Numbered from the stretch's first letter, positions 1 through 8,651 are shown. The stretch is 64,000 nt of DNA from Streptomyces geranii (GCF_002954775.1 NZ_PJME01000009.1:124001-188000); one strand, 5' to 3'. Made by a program: numbers and translations. Notes: a model not told the origin generated them from the letters alone.

Positions 1-241
1 AGCGCCTGACCGGGAGGACCTCACGGAAGCTCTTCGCGTCGGCGCCGACGGTGTCGTAGCCGCGCTCCTTCCAGTGCAGGGAGTCCCGGCACACGTCCAC
101 GATGTCCGCGAGGACCCGCCGCTGGGCCGCCCCCGGGTCCCCGAGGTCGGCCAGCAGCGCCGCCCGGGCCCGCCGGCACTCCTCCTGGAAGGGGACCCGA
201 CGGCTGTTCCAGTGCTCTTGCCAGTGCTGCGAACCGCCCAC
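1..241 (-). CDS. Partial unidentified protein, N-terminus only
   Basis: I do not recognise this protein. About 80 codons are visible from a GTG at 241; the rest lies off the left edge. The GTG has a GAGGGAG-type ribosome site about 10 nt upstream (252-259), and the frame shows the third-position G/C bias of real genes here. The visible part is soluble-looking and rich in Trp, Arg and acidic residues (it starts GGSQHWQEHWNSRR), with no signal peptide or membrane segment. It lies 50 nt downstream of the flavin oxidoreductase on the same strand, so it is probably the next gene of the same operon. The frame is open back into the end of the upstream gene, so the exact start is inferred only from the ribosome site. 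Confidence 0.55.
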   Translation of the reverse strand, partial: MGGSQHWQEHWNSRRVPFQEECRRARAALLADLGDPGAAQRRVLADIVDVCRDSLHWKERGYDTVGADAKSFREVLPVRR

Positions 242-291
242 GGCTTCAGCATCTCCCTCAGCTTGTTGGCTAGTTCCGACCTGTGGTGCCG

Positions 292-1401
292 CTACTTGCT
301 CCGGCGGGCGATCGCCCACTCGACGGCCTCCCGCGGCCGGTCGGCGGCACCGGTGAGCCGCGGGGCCACCTGCCGGGCCAGCAGCTCCAGACTGCGGTTG
401 GTGTTCTCGTACGAGGTCCAGTCGGCGACGTAGACGAGCAGCGTGCCGAAGCCGCCGGTCGCCTCCTGGATCCGGCGTACGCCGTCCACGACGTCGTCGA
501 CCGAGCCGACCAGCGCGCCGCCCGCCTCCACCCGCGCCTCCAGGGCCGTCGCGCGGGAGGCGCCCGGCGCGAGGACGTCACGGCCGGCGGCCTTGGCGAA
601 GTACTCGAAGAGCCAGCGGTCGTAGCCCTCGCGGACCTCGGCGAAGGCCTGCTCACGGGTCTCGGCGACATGTACGGGGAGGGCGACCCGCCAGTCCTCG
701 CGGCGCAGCGTCCGCCCGTGCTCGTCGGCCGCCTCCTGCGCGTGCTTCCACTGCTGGGCCAGCCCCATGTGCTCCGGGGCGCCCGGCGTCAGCAGCGCGA
801 ACGGCAGCGCGAAGGAGGTCATGCTCAGGCCGTAGCGGCCGATCAGCCGGGGGCTGGTCACCGAGGTGCCCGAGGTGGCCAGCGCGACCTCGATCGGACC
901 GGGGCCGAAGCGCGGCAACTGCAGCTTGGCGTCGACCAGTTCGTACCAGTCGGTCTTCTGCGTGACCCGTTCCTCGCCGTTGACGAGTTCCAGCAGGGTC
1001 GGCAGCGCCTCGTCGAGCCGCTTGCGCTGCTCCTTGCCGTCGAGGCCGAACATCGTCGCGTCGAAGGGGACTCCGGGGCCGACGCCCAGGATGTAGCGGC
1101 CCCGGGTGAGGTGGTGCAGATGGACGGCCCGGCTCGCCACATGGAAGGGGTGGTGCCCGGAGAGCGGCACCACCCCATGGGCCAGCCTGATCTGCCGGGT
1201 GCGCTGGCTCGCGGCGGCGATCAGGGTCTCCGGGGCGCCGACCAACCCCCAGCCGAGCGTGTGGTGTTCGCCGAACCAGGCCTCGTCGAAGTTCAGCCGA
1301 TCGGCCAGTTCGACCAGGTCCAGACTGCGGTGGAGCGCCAGATGAGGGTCCTGGCCCGTCTCGTGAACGGGCGACAGGAAGAGGCCGATTCGGCTGTGCA
1401 C
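292..1401 (-). CDS. LLM-class flavin-dependent oxidoreductase (luciferase-like)
   Basis: A 369-residue member of the bacterial luciferase-like monooxygenase family, predicted to use reduced flavin and O2. The N-terminus has the family pattern: a beta strand (RIGLFLSP), then DEAWFGEHH near residue 40, a strand LAHGVVPLSGHHP, and the barrel segment GRYILGVGPG. The C-terminal part (VGSVDDVVDGVRRI, then GGFGTLLVYV) is the usual end of the TIM barrel. The GTG start has GGAGGA 5 nt upstream. It begins 27 nt after the ATP-grasp gene, so the two are probably co-transcribed. In this setting it may oxidise a carrier-free amino acid or peptide intermediate. The family assignment is firm; the substrate is unknown. 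Confidence 0.85.
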   Translation of the reverse strand: MHSRIGLFLSPVHETGQDPHLALHRSLDLVELADRLNFDEAWFGEHHTLGWGLVGAPETLIAAASQRTRQIRLAHGVVPLSGHHPFHVASRAVHLHHLTRGRYILGVGPGVPFDATMFGLDGKEQRKRLDEALPTLLELVNGEERVTQKTDWYELVDAKLQLPRFGPGPIEVALATSGTSVTSPRLIGRYGLSMTSFALPFALLTPGAPEHMGLAQQWKHAQEAADEHGRTLRREDWRVALPVHVAETREQAFAEVREGYDRWLFEYFAKAAGRDVLAPGASRATALEARVEAGGALVGSVDDVVDGVRRIQEATGGFGTLLVYVADWTSYENTNRSLELLARQVAPRLTGAADRPREAVEWAIARRSK

Positions 1402-1428
1402 GGTGTTCCTCCAGAGAGGGCTCGGAAG

Positions 1429-2748
1429 TCAGTTCACGCGGTAGACCGCGTCCTTGAGGGCGCGTGCCCGCTCGTAGTCGGCGTCGAGCAGGGTGTCGTC
1501 GGGCGAGGTCAGATAGATCCGCACGGCGGCCGTCATCAGGTCGTTCGTCGGCCGGATCCGGGAACCCGGCTTGTACTTGACCGCGGTGACGACCGTGCTC
1601 GGCAGCGCGTCGATCGCCGCCACCGTCTCCTGGTCCACGGCGGATACGACACCGTCCAGGACGGTGGGCGCGTTGTAGGTGTACGCGGACTGCAGCTTGC
1701 GGTACACGCCGTCGCCGTACCGCTCGACGAACTCGGCCGGGCGGATGTACGCCAGCGCGGCCAGCCCCGCCTGGTTGTGGCCCAGACACCGGTCCTGGAA
1801 GGCCGGGTTGAGGTTGCCGTTGAGCCGGGTGGCGATCTCCACGAGCACTGGGCCCTCGTCCGTGACGATGACCTCCGCGTGCGTCGGCCCCCAGCGCACG
1901 TCGAGCGCCGCGAGGACCTCGGTGACATAGGCGATCAGGGCCGGCACCGGGTCGGCGTCCGGGGCGACCAGGATGTCCCGGTTGTAGATGTTCCGGCCGG
2001 TCGGCAGCAGCGTCTTCTCGTACTCCCAGACCCCGCACACGTACTGGTGCCCGTCGGCGCTGACCGTGTCGACGATGTACTCGGTGCCCCTGAGGTACGA
2101 CTGGACCAGCGCCTCCGCGTTGGCGTTGCCGAAGATGGTCTTCCCCGCCAGCACGCTCTCGGCGGCCGTCCGAGTCTCCCCGGAGTCCTGGCAGACGAAC
2201 ACCGCGTCGGACCCGGCCGAGTCCAGCGGCTTCACGACCACCGGCCAACGCCCCTGGTCCTCGGCCCACTTGACGATCAGCGAGGCGTCGTCGCTCTTGA
2301 ACTGGTCGGCACAGCGCACCCCCGCCCGGCGCAGCGCCTCGATCATCTCGTACTTGTCCCGGCGGGCCGCCGACAGCGCGGTCCCGTTGGACTTCACCCC
2401 GAGCGCCTCGCTGAGCCGGTCGGCGGCCCGTACGGCGGACTCCTGGCCCGGCACCACCGCGGCCGGGGCGTGGGCGCGCAACTGCTCGGCCAGCGCGGCC
2501 TCGTCGGTGTTCACCAGGTTCCGCTCGTACGCCGTCAGGTCGGGCGCGAGCATCGTCGGGATCAGCTCCGCCGTGGTCTGCGCGTGCAGCACACGGGCGC
2601 CGAGCGCGGCGAACGCCGCCGGATAGAAGTTGCCGGCGGAGTAGCCGTCGACGACCACGGCGACGGTCGCGGCGCTGCCGGTGCCGTCAACAGCCGCTGC
2701 GGGCGCGGGAGTCGCGGTAGGGGAAGCGGGGGTCTGGGAAGCGCTCAT
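1429..2748 (-). CDS. ATP-grasp carboxylate-amine ligase
   Basis: A 439-residue ATP-grasp enzyme, expected to activate a carboxylate as acyl-phosphate and join it to an amine. It shows the N-terminal Rossmann-like part (AVVVDGYSAGNFYPAAF), the ATP-binding strand WPVVVKPLDSAGSDAVF, and the metal-binding C-terminal motif VEIATRLNGNLNP (E...R.N). An Ala/Pro/Thr-rich linker covers about residues 5-20. The frame stays open further upstream, but ATG 2748 has AAGGACAG just before it and gives the family length. It sits 14 nt after the aminotransferase gene in the same operon. The family includes BacD- and DdaF-like dipeptide ligases; which amino acids are joined here cannot be read from sequence. Confidence 0.85.
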   Translation of the reverse strand: MSASQTPASPTATPAPAAAVDGTGSAATVAVVVDGYSAGNFYPAAFAALGARVLHAQTTAELIPTMLAPDLTAYERNLVNTDEAALAEQLRAHAPAAVVPGQESAVRAADRLSEALGVKSNGTALSAARRDKYEMIEALRRAGVRCADQFKSDDASLIVKWAEDQGRWPVVVKPLDSAGSDAVFVCQDSGETRTAAESVLAGKTIFGNANAEALVQSYLRGTEYIVDTVSADGHQYVCGVWEYEKTLLPTGRNIYNRDILVAPDADPVPALIAYVTEVLAALDVRWGPTHAEVIVTDEGPVLVEIATRLNGNLNPAFQDRCLGHNQAGLAALAYIRPAEFVERYGDGVYRKLQSAYTYNAPTVLDGVVSAVDQETVAAIDALPSTVVTAVKYKPGSRIRPTNDLMTAAVRIYLTSPDDTLLDADYERARALKDAVYRVN

Positions 2749-2762
2749 GCCTGTCCTTCGGG

Positions 2763-4079
2763 TTATTCGGGTATCTCGCGGGGAGTGTCCGCGACAAAGC
2801 GTGCCAGCCTGGCGATGCCCTCCCGGATCGCGTCGGGAGCGAGGTTGCTGAAGCCGAGCCGGATCTCGCGGTCGCCGCCGCCTTCGAGGTAGAACATGCT
2901 CATCGGCGCCCAACTCACCCCGAAATCACGGGCGGAGCGCTCCATGGCCGCCAGGTCGGCGGTGAACGGCACCTTCAGCACCAGGAAGAAGCCGCCGCGC
3001 GGGGTGTTCCAGCTGACACCGTGGCCGCCGCCGGCCGGGAACTCCGCCGCCAGCGCGGCCAGCACCGCGTCGAGCCGCTCCAGATAGACGGCCGCCAACT
3101 CCCGGGTCGCGGACCGCAGATCGTAGCCCTGCTCGACCAGGAACCCGCCGATCACGGCCTGCGAGAGGGTGGACGAGCCGACGCTGTACATCGCCTTCGC
3201 CTTGGACAGGGTCTGCGCCAGCGTGCGCGTGGTGCCGCCCGCGCCGGTCGCCTCGGTGACCTCCTGGTCGGCGACCAGATAGCCGAGCCGGGCGCCGGGG
3301 AAGGCCGACTTGGCGAACGAGCCGAGGTAGACCACCCGCCCTTGGGTGTCCAGGGACTTCAGGGTGGGCATCGACTCGCCGTCCCGCGCGAACAGCCCGT
3401 AGGGGTTGTCCTCCAGGATCAGGAAGTCCTCCTCGGCGGCGACCGCCAGCAGCCGCTCCCTGGCCGCGAGCGGCAGCACCGTCCCCGAGGGGTTGGAGAA
3501 GTCCGGCACCAGGTAGAGGGCGGCAGGACGCCTGCCCTCGGCGCGCACGGCACGGGCGGCGGCGCGCACCGCCTCCGGGTCGAGCCCCTCGGGGCCCTCC
3601 AGGACGCCCCGTACGGGGATGTCCAGCATCCGGGCCGCGCCTAGGATGCCGACGTACGCGGGGGAGACCGACAGCAGCACGTCGTCGGGGGAGGCGAACA
3701 GGCCGCGCAGGGCGACCAGGGCGGCCTCCTGGAAGCCGTGTGTGATCATGATCGCCTCGGGCGGGACGTCGATGCCCTCGTCCTGCCTGAGCATCAGGGC
3801 GACCTCGTCCTGGATCAGGCCGTTGACGGGTCCGTACTGGAACAGCAGCCGGGTGATCCGCTGTTCGGGGAGGCCCTTGTCGCGCAGGTGCTTGATATAG
3901 CGCTCGGTGTAGAAGGTGAGATTGGCCAGATCGTGGTTTCCGTCGTAGGGCGCTCCCGAGGAGAATGAGAGCGCGTCCGGGAAACGCAGTGCCGTCTCGC
4001 TGAGGATGCGCATGGAGTCCATGCCCGGATCGGCAATTCCGGCGTGCAGCGAATCGAGGGTGAAAGAGACCTGCGTCAT
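2763..4079 (-). CDS. PLP-dependent aminotransferase, fold type I
   Basis: A 438-residue class I/II aminotransferase of the LysN/MocR-like branch, without a GntR DNA-binding domain. Visible elements are ITHGFQEAALVAL (cofactor phosphate region), YLVPDFSNPSGTVLP, the DNPYG motif, and the internal-aldimine lysine in GSFAKSAFPGARLGYLV. The ATG at 4079 lies one base after the stop of the YciI-like gene (TGA-T-ATG), so translation is probably coupled; longer upstream readings overlap that gene and are unlikely. It probably interconverts an amino acid and a 2-oxo acid for the pathway. LysN-type enzymes act on 2-aminoadipate, kynurenine or aromatic amino acids, but the donor and acceptor here are unknown. 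Confidence 0.85.
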   Translation of the reverse strand: MTQVSFTLDSLHAGIADPGMDSMRILSETALRFPDALSFSSGAPYDGNHDLANLTFYTERYIKHLRDKGLPEQRITRLLFQYGPVNGLIQDEVALMLRQDEGIDVPPEAIMITHGFQEAALVALRGLFASPDDVLLSVSPAYVGILGAARMLDIPVRGVLEGPEGLDPEAVRAAARAVRAEGRRPAALYLVPDFSNPSGTVLPLAARERLLAVAAEEDFLILEDNPYGLFARDGESMPTLKSLDTQGRVVYLGSFAKSAFPGARLGYLVADQEVTEATGAGGTTRTLAQTLSKAKAMYSVGSSTLSQAVIGGFLVEQGYDLRSATRELAAVYLERLDAVLAALAAEFPAGGGHGVSWNTPRGGFFLVLKVPFTADLAAMERSARDFGVSWAPMSMFYLEGGGDREIRLGFSNLAPDAIREGIARLARFVADTPREIPE

Positions 4080-4080
4080 A

Positions 4081-4374
4081 TCAGTGCGCTCCCTCGGTGA
4101 TCCAGCTCCCCTTGCCCGGCGCCCATTCCTTAATTCGGGTCCGGGCCACCACACCACCCTTGACATAGGGTTCCTCGGCGAGAATCAGATCAAGTTCGGC
4201 ACGGGATTCGACTTCGTACACCAGAAGTCCGGAGTTCTCGCCGACGAGCGGTCCGCCGAGCAGCAGGACACCGTTGTCGGCCAGCCGGTAGAGGTTCTCG
4301 GCATGCGCCGGATGCAGGCCCTGGCGGCCGGCCCGGTCGACGTTGTACTCGAATTCGACGACAAACTTCGCCAC
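4081..4374 (-). CDS. YciI-like (YCII-domain) small protein
   Basis: A 97-residue single-domain protein of the YCII/dimeric alpha-beta barrel superfamily. It has an FVVEFEYNVDR strand, a helix with HPAHAENLYRLADNG, a GGPL turn, and a late LAEEPYVKGGVVARTRIKEW segment, as in YciI proteins. The GTG start has AAGGAG 7 nt upstream. It lies between the SDR (48 nt upstream) and the aminotransferase (1 nt gap), clearly inside the operon. Stand-alone YciI-like proteins in antibiotic operons often act as small lyases, dehydratases or accessory proteins, so a catalytic or stabilising role is possible. The specific reaction is not known. Confidence 0.8.
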   Translation of the reverse strand: MAKFVVEFEYNVDRAGRQGLHPAHAENLYRLADNGVLLLGGPLVGENSGLLVYEVESRAELDLILAEEPYVKGGVVARTRIKEWAPGKGSWITEGAH

Positions 4375-4422
4375 ACCCAGCTCCTTGCGATGAGAATCAG
4401 GACTGACGCGCGTAGCGCGGAC

Positions 4423-5181
4423 TCACATGTAGAGGCCGCCGTTGATGTCGATCACGGCTCCGGTGGAGTAGCCGGCGCTCTCGGAACACAGGTGCAGCAC
4501 ACTGCCGACGGCCTCGGCGACCGTGCCGTAGCGCCCCATCGGCAGCCGCCCGAGGACGTCCTTCTTCGACTCCTCGGTACGCCGTTCGAAGGCGCCGGCG
4601 ACCCGGTCGGTGGCGATCGGTCCGTGCGCGACCACGTTCGCGACCACTCCCGTGCCGGCCAGTTCGTACGCCAGCTGCTTGGTCATGCCGATCACGGCGG
4701 CCTTCGCGCCCACGTACGCCGCGTTGTTGAAGTGGCTGTACGTACGCCCGCCCGCCGAGGCGAAGTTGACGATCCTGCCGTAGCCGGCCTCGGCCATCCG
4801 GGGTGCGCAGACCTTGACCGCGATCCAGGTGCTGATCACGTTCTCCAGATGGGTCTGTTCGAAATGGCTCCGGTCGAGGTCCGCGTAGCCGATGACGCGG
4901 GTGTCGCCGCCGACGCCGTTCACCAGGACCGACGGCGCGTGCCTGGCCACGATCTCCGTCAACTGCCGCTCGGCGGCCGGGATGTCGGTGATGTCACCGA
5001 CCACGGCCTCGGTCTTCGTCACCCCGGCGAGTTCGTCGGCGAGACGGGTGACCGTCTCCTCGTTCCGGTCGAAGAGGACCAGTGAGGTCCCGTCCTTCGC
5101 CAGGCCTCTGGCCACCTCGGAGAGAATGCCCCCGGCGGCACCGATCAAGAGCGCGGTACGAGCAGTCACTTTGCTTTTCAC
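4423..5181 (-). CDS. Short-chain dehydrogenase/reductase (SDR)
   Basis: A 252-residue SDR, an NAD(P)-dependent oxidoreductase. The cofactor loop is GAAGGILSEVA, a variant of TGxxxGIG. The usual NNAG is replaced by VNGVGGD. The catalytic Ser (NFASAGG) and the Y-x-x-x-K pair (AAYVGAK) are present, and the C-terminus ends TGAVIDINGGLYM as in FabG-like enzymes. I chose GTG 5181; the frame is open upstream to about 5600, but those codons lie in a control region and look non-coding. The ribosome site is weak and GTG 5169 is an alternative. It is the first gene of the minus-strand operon. The substrate is unknown; the altered NNAG region may reflect a specialised one. Confidence 0.8.
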   Translation of the reverse strand: MKSKVTARTALLIGAAGGILSEVARGLAKDGTSLVLFDRNEETVTRLADELAGVTKTEAVVGDITDIPAAERQLTEIVARHAPSVLVNGVGGDTRVIGYADLDRSHFEQTHLENVISTWIAVKVCAPRMAEAGYGRIVNFASAGGRTYSHFNNAAYVGAKAAVIGMTKQLAYELAGTGVVANVVAHGPIATDRVAGAFERRTEESKKDVLGRLPMGRYGTVAEAVGSVLHLCSESAGYSTGAVIDINGGLYM

Positions 5182-5920
5182 CCAAACTTTACTGAAGTCG
5201 GCGACCCTGAACGAGCAGGGCCCTGGTGAGGGAAGCTCGGTAGAACGCCACGCCAATCGGCCCGAATGGTGATCGGGCTGCGGCGGCGATGGTGTGTGCT
5301 GATTCGCATTCGAAGTGTGCTGTGTCGCAAGTACGGTTCGCGGTGTCGCTCCGACGCACGCAACAAACTGGCACAGAAGGGTGGCCGCCCCCTCGGCACC
5401 TCCCCGACGATCACATCTGTCTTCGGTCGTTGTCAACGATTTTCGGAAATTCAGTTGCCCGCTTGCCGCGACACGCAGATACCGGAGACCCTTGCACTCG
5501 GACCGCACCGACCGGGTAGTGTCCATCGGTCGTCCGAGCACCTCGAAAGTATGCTGCACCGCTCGGCCAAGTACTGTGAACAGTCGATGAAATGGCGTCA
5601 AGAACCTGGGAGGCGATCAGGTTCCGGCGCCATCCTCTAGGGGTCGTCTTCGGCCACTCCGAAGAGGAAGAAGCGGAACGGGGGCTTGAGTGAACAATCA
5701 ACCGGCGGGTGTTTTCCGGCCAAGAGGGCGCGGAATTGCGCCTTTCTGCCGGAGCACACCGGACCCACCGGCCGGCCAGGCCCAACGACGGCCCGCGCCA
5801 TGGCCGGATCCAGCGCACGGGTAGGTCTCCGGGAGCCCCCCACCCGCTCCCGCCCCGCCCACGCGCACCCCTTTCCCTCTGCTCTCGCCGCCTTCACCGA
5901 CCCCACCGGACGAACGGATC
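5182..5920. promoter_or_regulatory. Divergent control region of the biosynthetic cluster
   Basis: About 740 bases separate the SDR operon (minus) from the MFS exporter (plus), and I see no convincing gene in it. It is less GC-rich than its surroundings in the middle. On the minus strand a TTGACA box lies at 5431-5436, a possible -35 for the SDR operon. On the plus strand TTGCAC (5492-5497) and TAGTGT (5517-5522), with 19-nt spacing, are a weak promoter candidate for the exporter. A 12-bp palindrome lies at 5573-5584. A small hairpin followed by a T-rich stretch lies at 5727-5746. Open frames here lack ribosome sites and clean codon bias. Confidence 0.5.
5573..5584. promoter_or_regulatory. Candidate operator palindrome
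   Basis: The 12-mer ACTGTGAACAGT is a perfect inverted repeat (5-bp arms, GA centre) in the middle of the divergent intergenic space. Its position about 50 nt downstream of the possible exporter promoter fits a repressor or activator site. No pathway regulator gene is visible in the window, so the cognate protein would be coded outside it or elsewhere in the genome. A 12-mer can arise by chance; this is a suggestion only. Confidence 0.3.
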
Positions 5921-7201
5921 ATGCGACCCGACTCCCCATGGCGGACAGCCGACTTCCGCACGCTGTTCACCGCATCCGCGCTCAGCCAGCTGGGCAGCAA
6001 CGTCAGTTACGTCGCCGTACCCCTGGTCGCCGTGGCCGCACTGGACGCCGGACCGGGCCAGGTCGGCGCCCTTGCCACCCTGAGCACGATCGCCTTCCTG
6101 GTCATCGGCCTGCCGGCCGGTGCCTGGGTGGACCGGCTCAGTCACCGCAGGGTGCTGATCGCCGCCGACCTGTGCCGCGCCGCGCTCTACGCCTCCGTGC
6201 CGCTCGCCTGGTGGCTGGACGCGCTCACGCTCGGCCAGCTCTACGCGGTCGTCCTGCTCAGCGGCTGCGCGACCGTGTTCTTCGACGTGGGTTCACAGAG
6301 CGTGCTGCCCCAACTGGTCGGCAAGGAGGCACTGGTTCAGGCCAATGCCGACATCAACACGCTGATCGCCGCGGGCAACGTCCTGGGCCGCAGCGCGGGC
6401 GGCGGGCTCGTCTCGCTGCTCAGCGCACCGGCGGCCGTGCTGGTCTCGGCCTGTACCTATCTCGCCTCCGGCCTCGGACTCATCGCGATCCGCCGCACTC
6501 CACCGGCCGGGAACGCGAAAAGCGGGGCGGGCAACCGGCTTCGTACGCAGATCGCCGAGGGCGTACGCCATGTCTTCGGCAACCGGGAGCTACGGGCACT
6601 GGTGCTCACCGCGGCCCTCGCCAACCTCGGCTCGTCCGTCATCAACACCATGCTGCCGATCTGGTTCGTCCGCGAACTCGACCTGCCCGGCGCCGCGTTG
6701 GGCCTGTTCTGGGGAGCCGGCGGGATCGGTCTGCTGATCGGCGCCCGCAGCGCACGGCCCATCGCGGCCCGGCTCGGCTTCGGCCGTACGCTCGGTCTCG
6801 CCGGGCTCTGTCTGGCCCCGGCCGGCCTGCTCGTGCCGCTGGTCGACCGGGGTGCATGGCTCTATCTGGCGGGCGTGGGCTGGTGTTTGGCCATGTTCAA
6901 GGTGGGCATGGACAACGTGCTCGGAGTCAGCCTGCGGCAGCGGATGACCCCAGGCTCGCTGCTCGGCCGGATGAACGCGACGTTCCGGTTCCTGCTGACG
7001 GGCGCCCTGGCGGTCGGTGCCGCGATCTCCGGTGTGCTCGGCGAACTCGTCGGCGTCCAGGCCACGTTGTGGGTGGGCGGGGTGTTCGTCTCGACGGCCT
7101 TCCTGCCGGTCTTCCTCTCACCGGTCCGGGCTCGCAGGGTCCTGCCCGACCCCGTGCCCGAGCCGGCCCGTGCCCAGGACGCACCCACTTCGCCCGCGTG
7201 A
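5921..7201 (+). CDS. MFS transporter, probable metabolite exporter
   Basis: A 426-residue major facilitator protein with about 12 hydrophobic segments. The first starts near residue 14 (FTASALSQLGSNVSYVAVPL). The loop after TM2 is AGAWVDRLSHRRVLIAAD, a good match to the MFS signature GxxxDRxGRR. The N-terminus (RTADFRTLFTASALSQLG) resembles the MFS_3/enterobactin-exporter branch often found in natural-product clusters. It is the first plus-strand gene across from the SDR operon and probably exports the product or gives self-resistance. ATG 5921 precedes the first membrane segment at the usual distance; the ribosome site is weak (GGACGAACGG). Confidence 0.85.
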   Translation: MRPDSPWRTADFRTLFTASALSQLGSNVSYVAVPLVAVAALDAGPGQVGALATLSTIAFLVIGLPAGAWVDRLSHRRVLIAADLCRAALYASVPLAWWLDALTLGQLYAVVLLSGCATVFFDVGSQSVLPQLVGKEALVQANADINTLIAAGNVLGRSAGGGLVSLLSAPAAVLVSACTYLASGLGLIAIRRTPPAGNAKSGAGNRLRTQIAEGVRHVFGNRELRALVLTAALANLGSSVINTMLPIWFVRELDLPGAALGLFWGAGGIGLLIGARSARPIAARLGFGRTLGLAGLCLAPAGLLVPLVDRGAWLYLAGVGWCLAMFKVGMDNVLGVSLRQRMTPGSLLGRMNATFRFLLTGALAVGAAISGVLGELVGVQATLWVGGVFVSTAFLPVFLSPVRARRVLPDPVPEPARAQDAPTSPA

Positions 7202-7263
7202 ATTCGCGCGCGCATTAAACACATTCTTCCCGACCGTTGTTCTCTCATTTCTCCAACAAAAGG

Positions 7264-7293
7264 TTGACCCTGTGGGCGACCGCCTGTCAGGAT
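7264..7293 (+). promoter_or_regulatory. Candidate promoter of the desaturase/glutamate mutase operon
   Basis: TTGACC (7264-7269) and CAGGAT (7288-7293), with 18-nt spacing, are close to the main Streptomyces vegetative consensus. The pair is wrapped in a short inverted repeat, GGTTGA (7262-7267) and TCAACC (7293-7298), that could be an operator. It lies 100 nt upstream of the desaturase start, in the 192-nt gap after the exporter gene, so desaturase to ATP-grasp may form a separate transcript. Confidence 0.45.
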
Positions 7294-7393
7294 CAACCAC
7301 GCACCCAGTCACAGACCTTTCGTGCGCCGATATCCGGACCCGACCGGGCCACCGCATATCAGGCGCCTCAGATCCCTGACCTAGAGGAGTGCG

Positions 7394-8608
7394 ATGGCAG
7401 CCATCGACAGTGGCTACCGGACCGAAGGCATCGCCGATTATTCGGACCCCCGCGAAACCATGCGCGCCCTGCCCCGGTTCACCCAGTACCCACTCACCAT
7501 ATTCACCGGAAAGGCGCTGCCCGGACAGGGTTCCATATCCTGGTGGACGCCCGGCTTTCACTTACTGACGGCCTATCTCTCCATGGCTCTCGGCGTCGCC
7601 GCCGGCTGCACCGGACTCGCGCTGGGCGGCGCCTGGCTGCTGCTGGTGCCGGTCGGCTGGGCCGTCACCCTGCACGGCATGCGCAACCTGCGCATGATGG
7701 TCTACCACCAGTGCTCGCACCGGAACATGTACCGCAGACGACGCCTGGACACCGCGATCGGCCGGCTCACCTCCAGCGTCCTGGTCATCCAGAACTTCGT
7801 CCGCTACAGCCGCGAACACGTCAGCGACCACCACGCCGCCCACCACATGACCCTGCGCGACCCCACCGTCCAGGCCTTCCTGGTCAGCCTGAACCTGCAC
7901 CCCGGGATGACCCGCCGGCAGATGTGGCTGCGGGTCCTCGGCAAGCTGGTGTCGCCCTGGTTCCATCTGAACTTCCTGGTGGCCCGCGCCCGTTCGTTCT
8001 GGCACGGCTCGGCGCGCACCGAGAAGGCGTCCTTCCTGGTCCTCTACACCACCGCGGTCACGGCCACCGTCGCCACCGGCACCTGGCCCGCCCTGCTGAT
8101 CGTCTGGTTCGTCCCGCTGATCCCGCTCTTCCAGGTCAGCAACACCCTGCGGCTGTGCGTCAAGCACACCTTCCCGAGCCGGGACCTCGCGATCAGGCGC
8201 GGCAAGGAGTACTTCGGCGGCCTCACCAACGCCATCTTCATCGGCGAGGCGGCCCCCACCCCCGAACTGCCGCCGCTGCGGAGGGCCGCGGCCTGGGGGG
8301 TGTGGTCCCTGCGGATGCTGTTCGTGCACGCACCGGCGCGCTATCTCGTCCTCACCGGCGACACCGTCGTCCACGACTTCCATCACCGGTATCCGGCGAC
8401 ACCGCAATGGCCGAACTACATTTTCGAACGCCAGGCGGACCTGGAGAAGGGCAGCCCCGGCTGGCCGCCCTACACCCATGCCTGGGGCCTCGTACCCGCG
8501 ATCAATCTGGTCTTCGACTCGCTCTCCGCGGCCGACCCGGAGGAATTCAATGTCGCGCGCCTTCGCGAGGTCAGCAAACGGGAACTGTTCGCCGCGTTCG
8601 ACGACTGA
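7394..8608 (+). CDS. Membrane fatty-acid-desaturase-like di-iron enzyme
   Basis: A 404-residue integral membrane protein of the fatty acid desaturase/hydroxylase superfamily. Three histidine clusters for a non-haem di-iron centre are visible: YHQCSHRN (near residue 105), HVSDHHAAHH (near 145) and HDFHHRYP (near 330). Hydrophobic hairpins precede the first cluster and lie between the second and third. ATG 7394 has GAGGAG 6 nt upstream. It is followed by the B12-binding subunit gene after 43 nt. In a cluster without fatty acid genes it may desaturate or hydroxylate an amino-acid-like intermediate, as RtxC does in rhizobitoxine synthesis; that analogy is inference. The di-iron assignment is strong. 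Confidence 0.85.
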   Translation: MAAIDSGYRTEGIADYSDPRETMRALPRFTQYPLTIFTGKALPGQGSISWWTPGFHLLTAYLSMALGVAAGCTGLALGGAWLLLVPVGWAVTLHGMRNLRMMVYHQCSHRNMYRRRRLDTAIGRLTSSVLVIQNFVRYSREHVSDHHAAHHMTLRDPTVQAFLVSLNLHPGMTRRQMWLRVLGKLVSPWFHLNFLVARARSFWHGSARTEKASFLVLYTTAVTATVATGTWPALLIVWFVPLIPLFQVSNTLRLCVKHTFPSRDLAIRRGKEYFGGLTNAIFIGEAAPTPELPPLRRAAAWGVWSLRMLFVHAPARYLVLTGDTVVHDFHHRYPATPQWPNYIFERQADLEKGSPGWPPYTHAWGLVPAINLVFDSLSAADPEEFNVARLREVSKRELFAAFDD

Positions 8609-8651
8609 ACACCATTCCCACGATTCCGTCCGAAGATCCCGGGGGCTCACC

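Noticed and set aside
283..2892. 869-codon open frame on the plus strand opposite the oxidoreductase and ATP-grasp genes
   Set aside because: It is antisense to two clear enzyme genes, has no recognisable domains, and arises because stop codons are rare in GC-rich DNA.
5266..5640. Small open frames in the divergent control region of the cluster
   Set aside because: Several overlap in different frames on both strands, without ribosome sites or consistent third-position bias.
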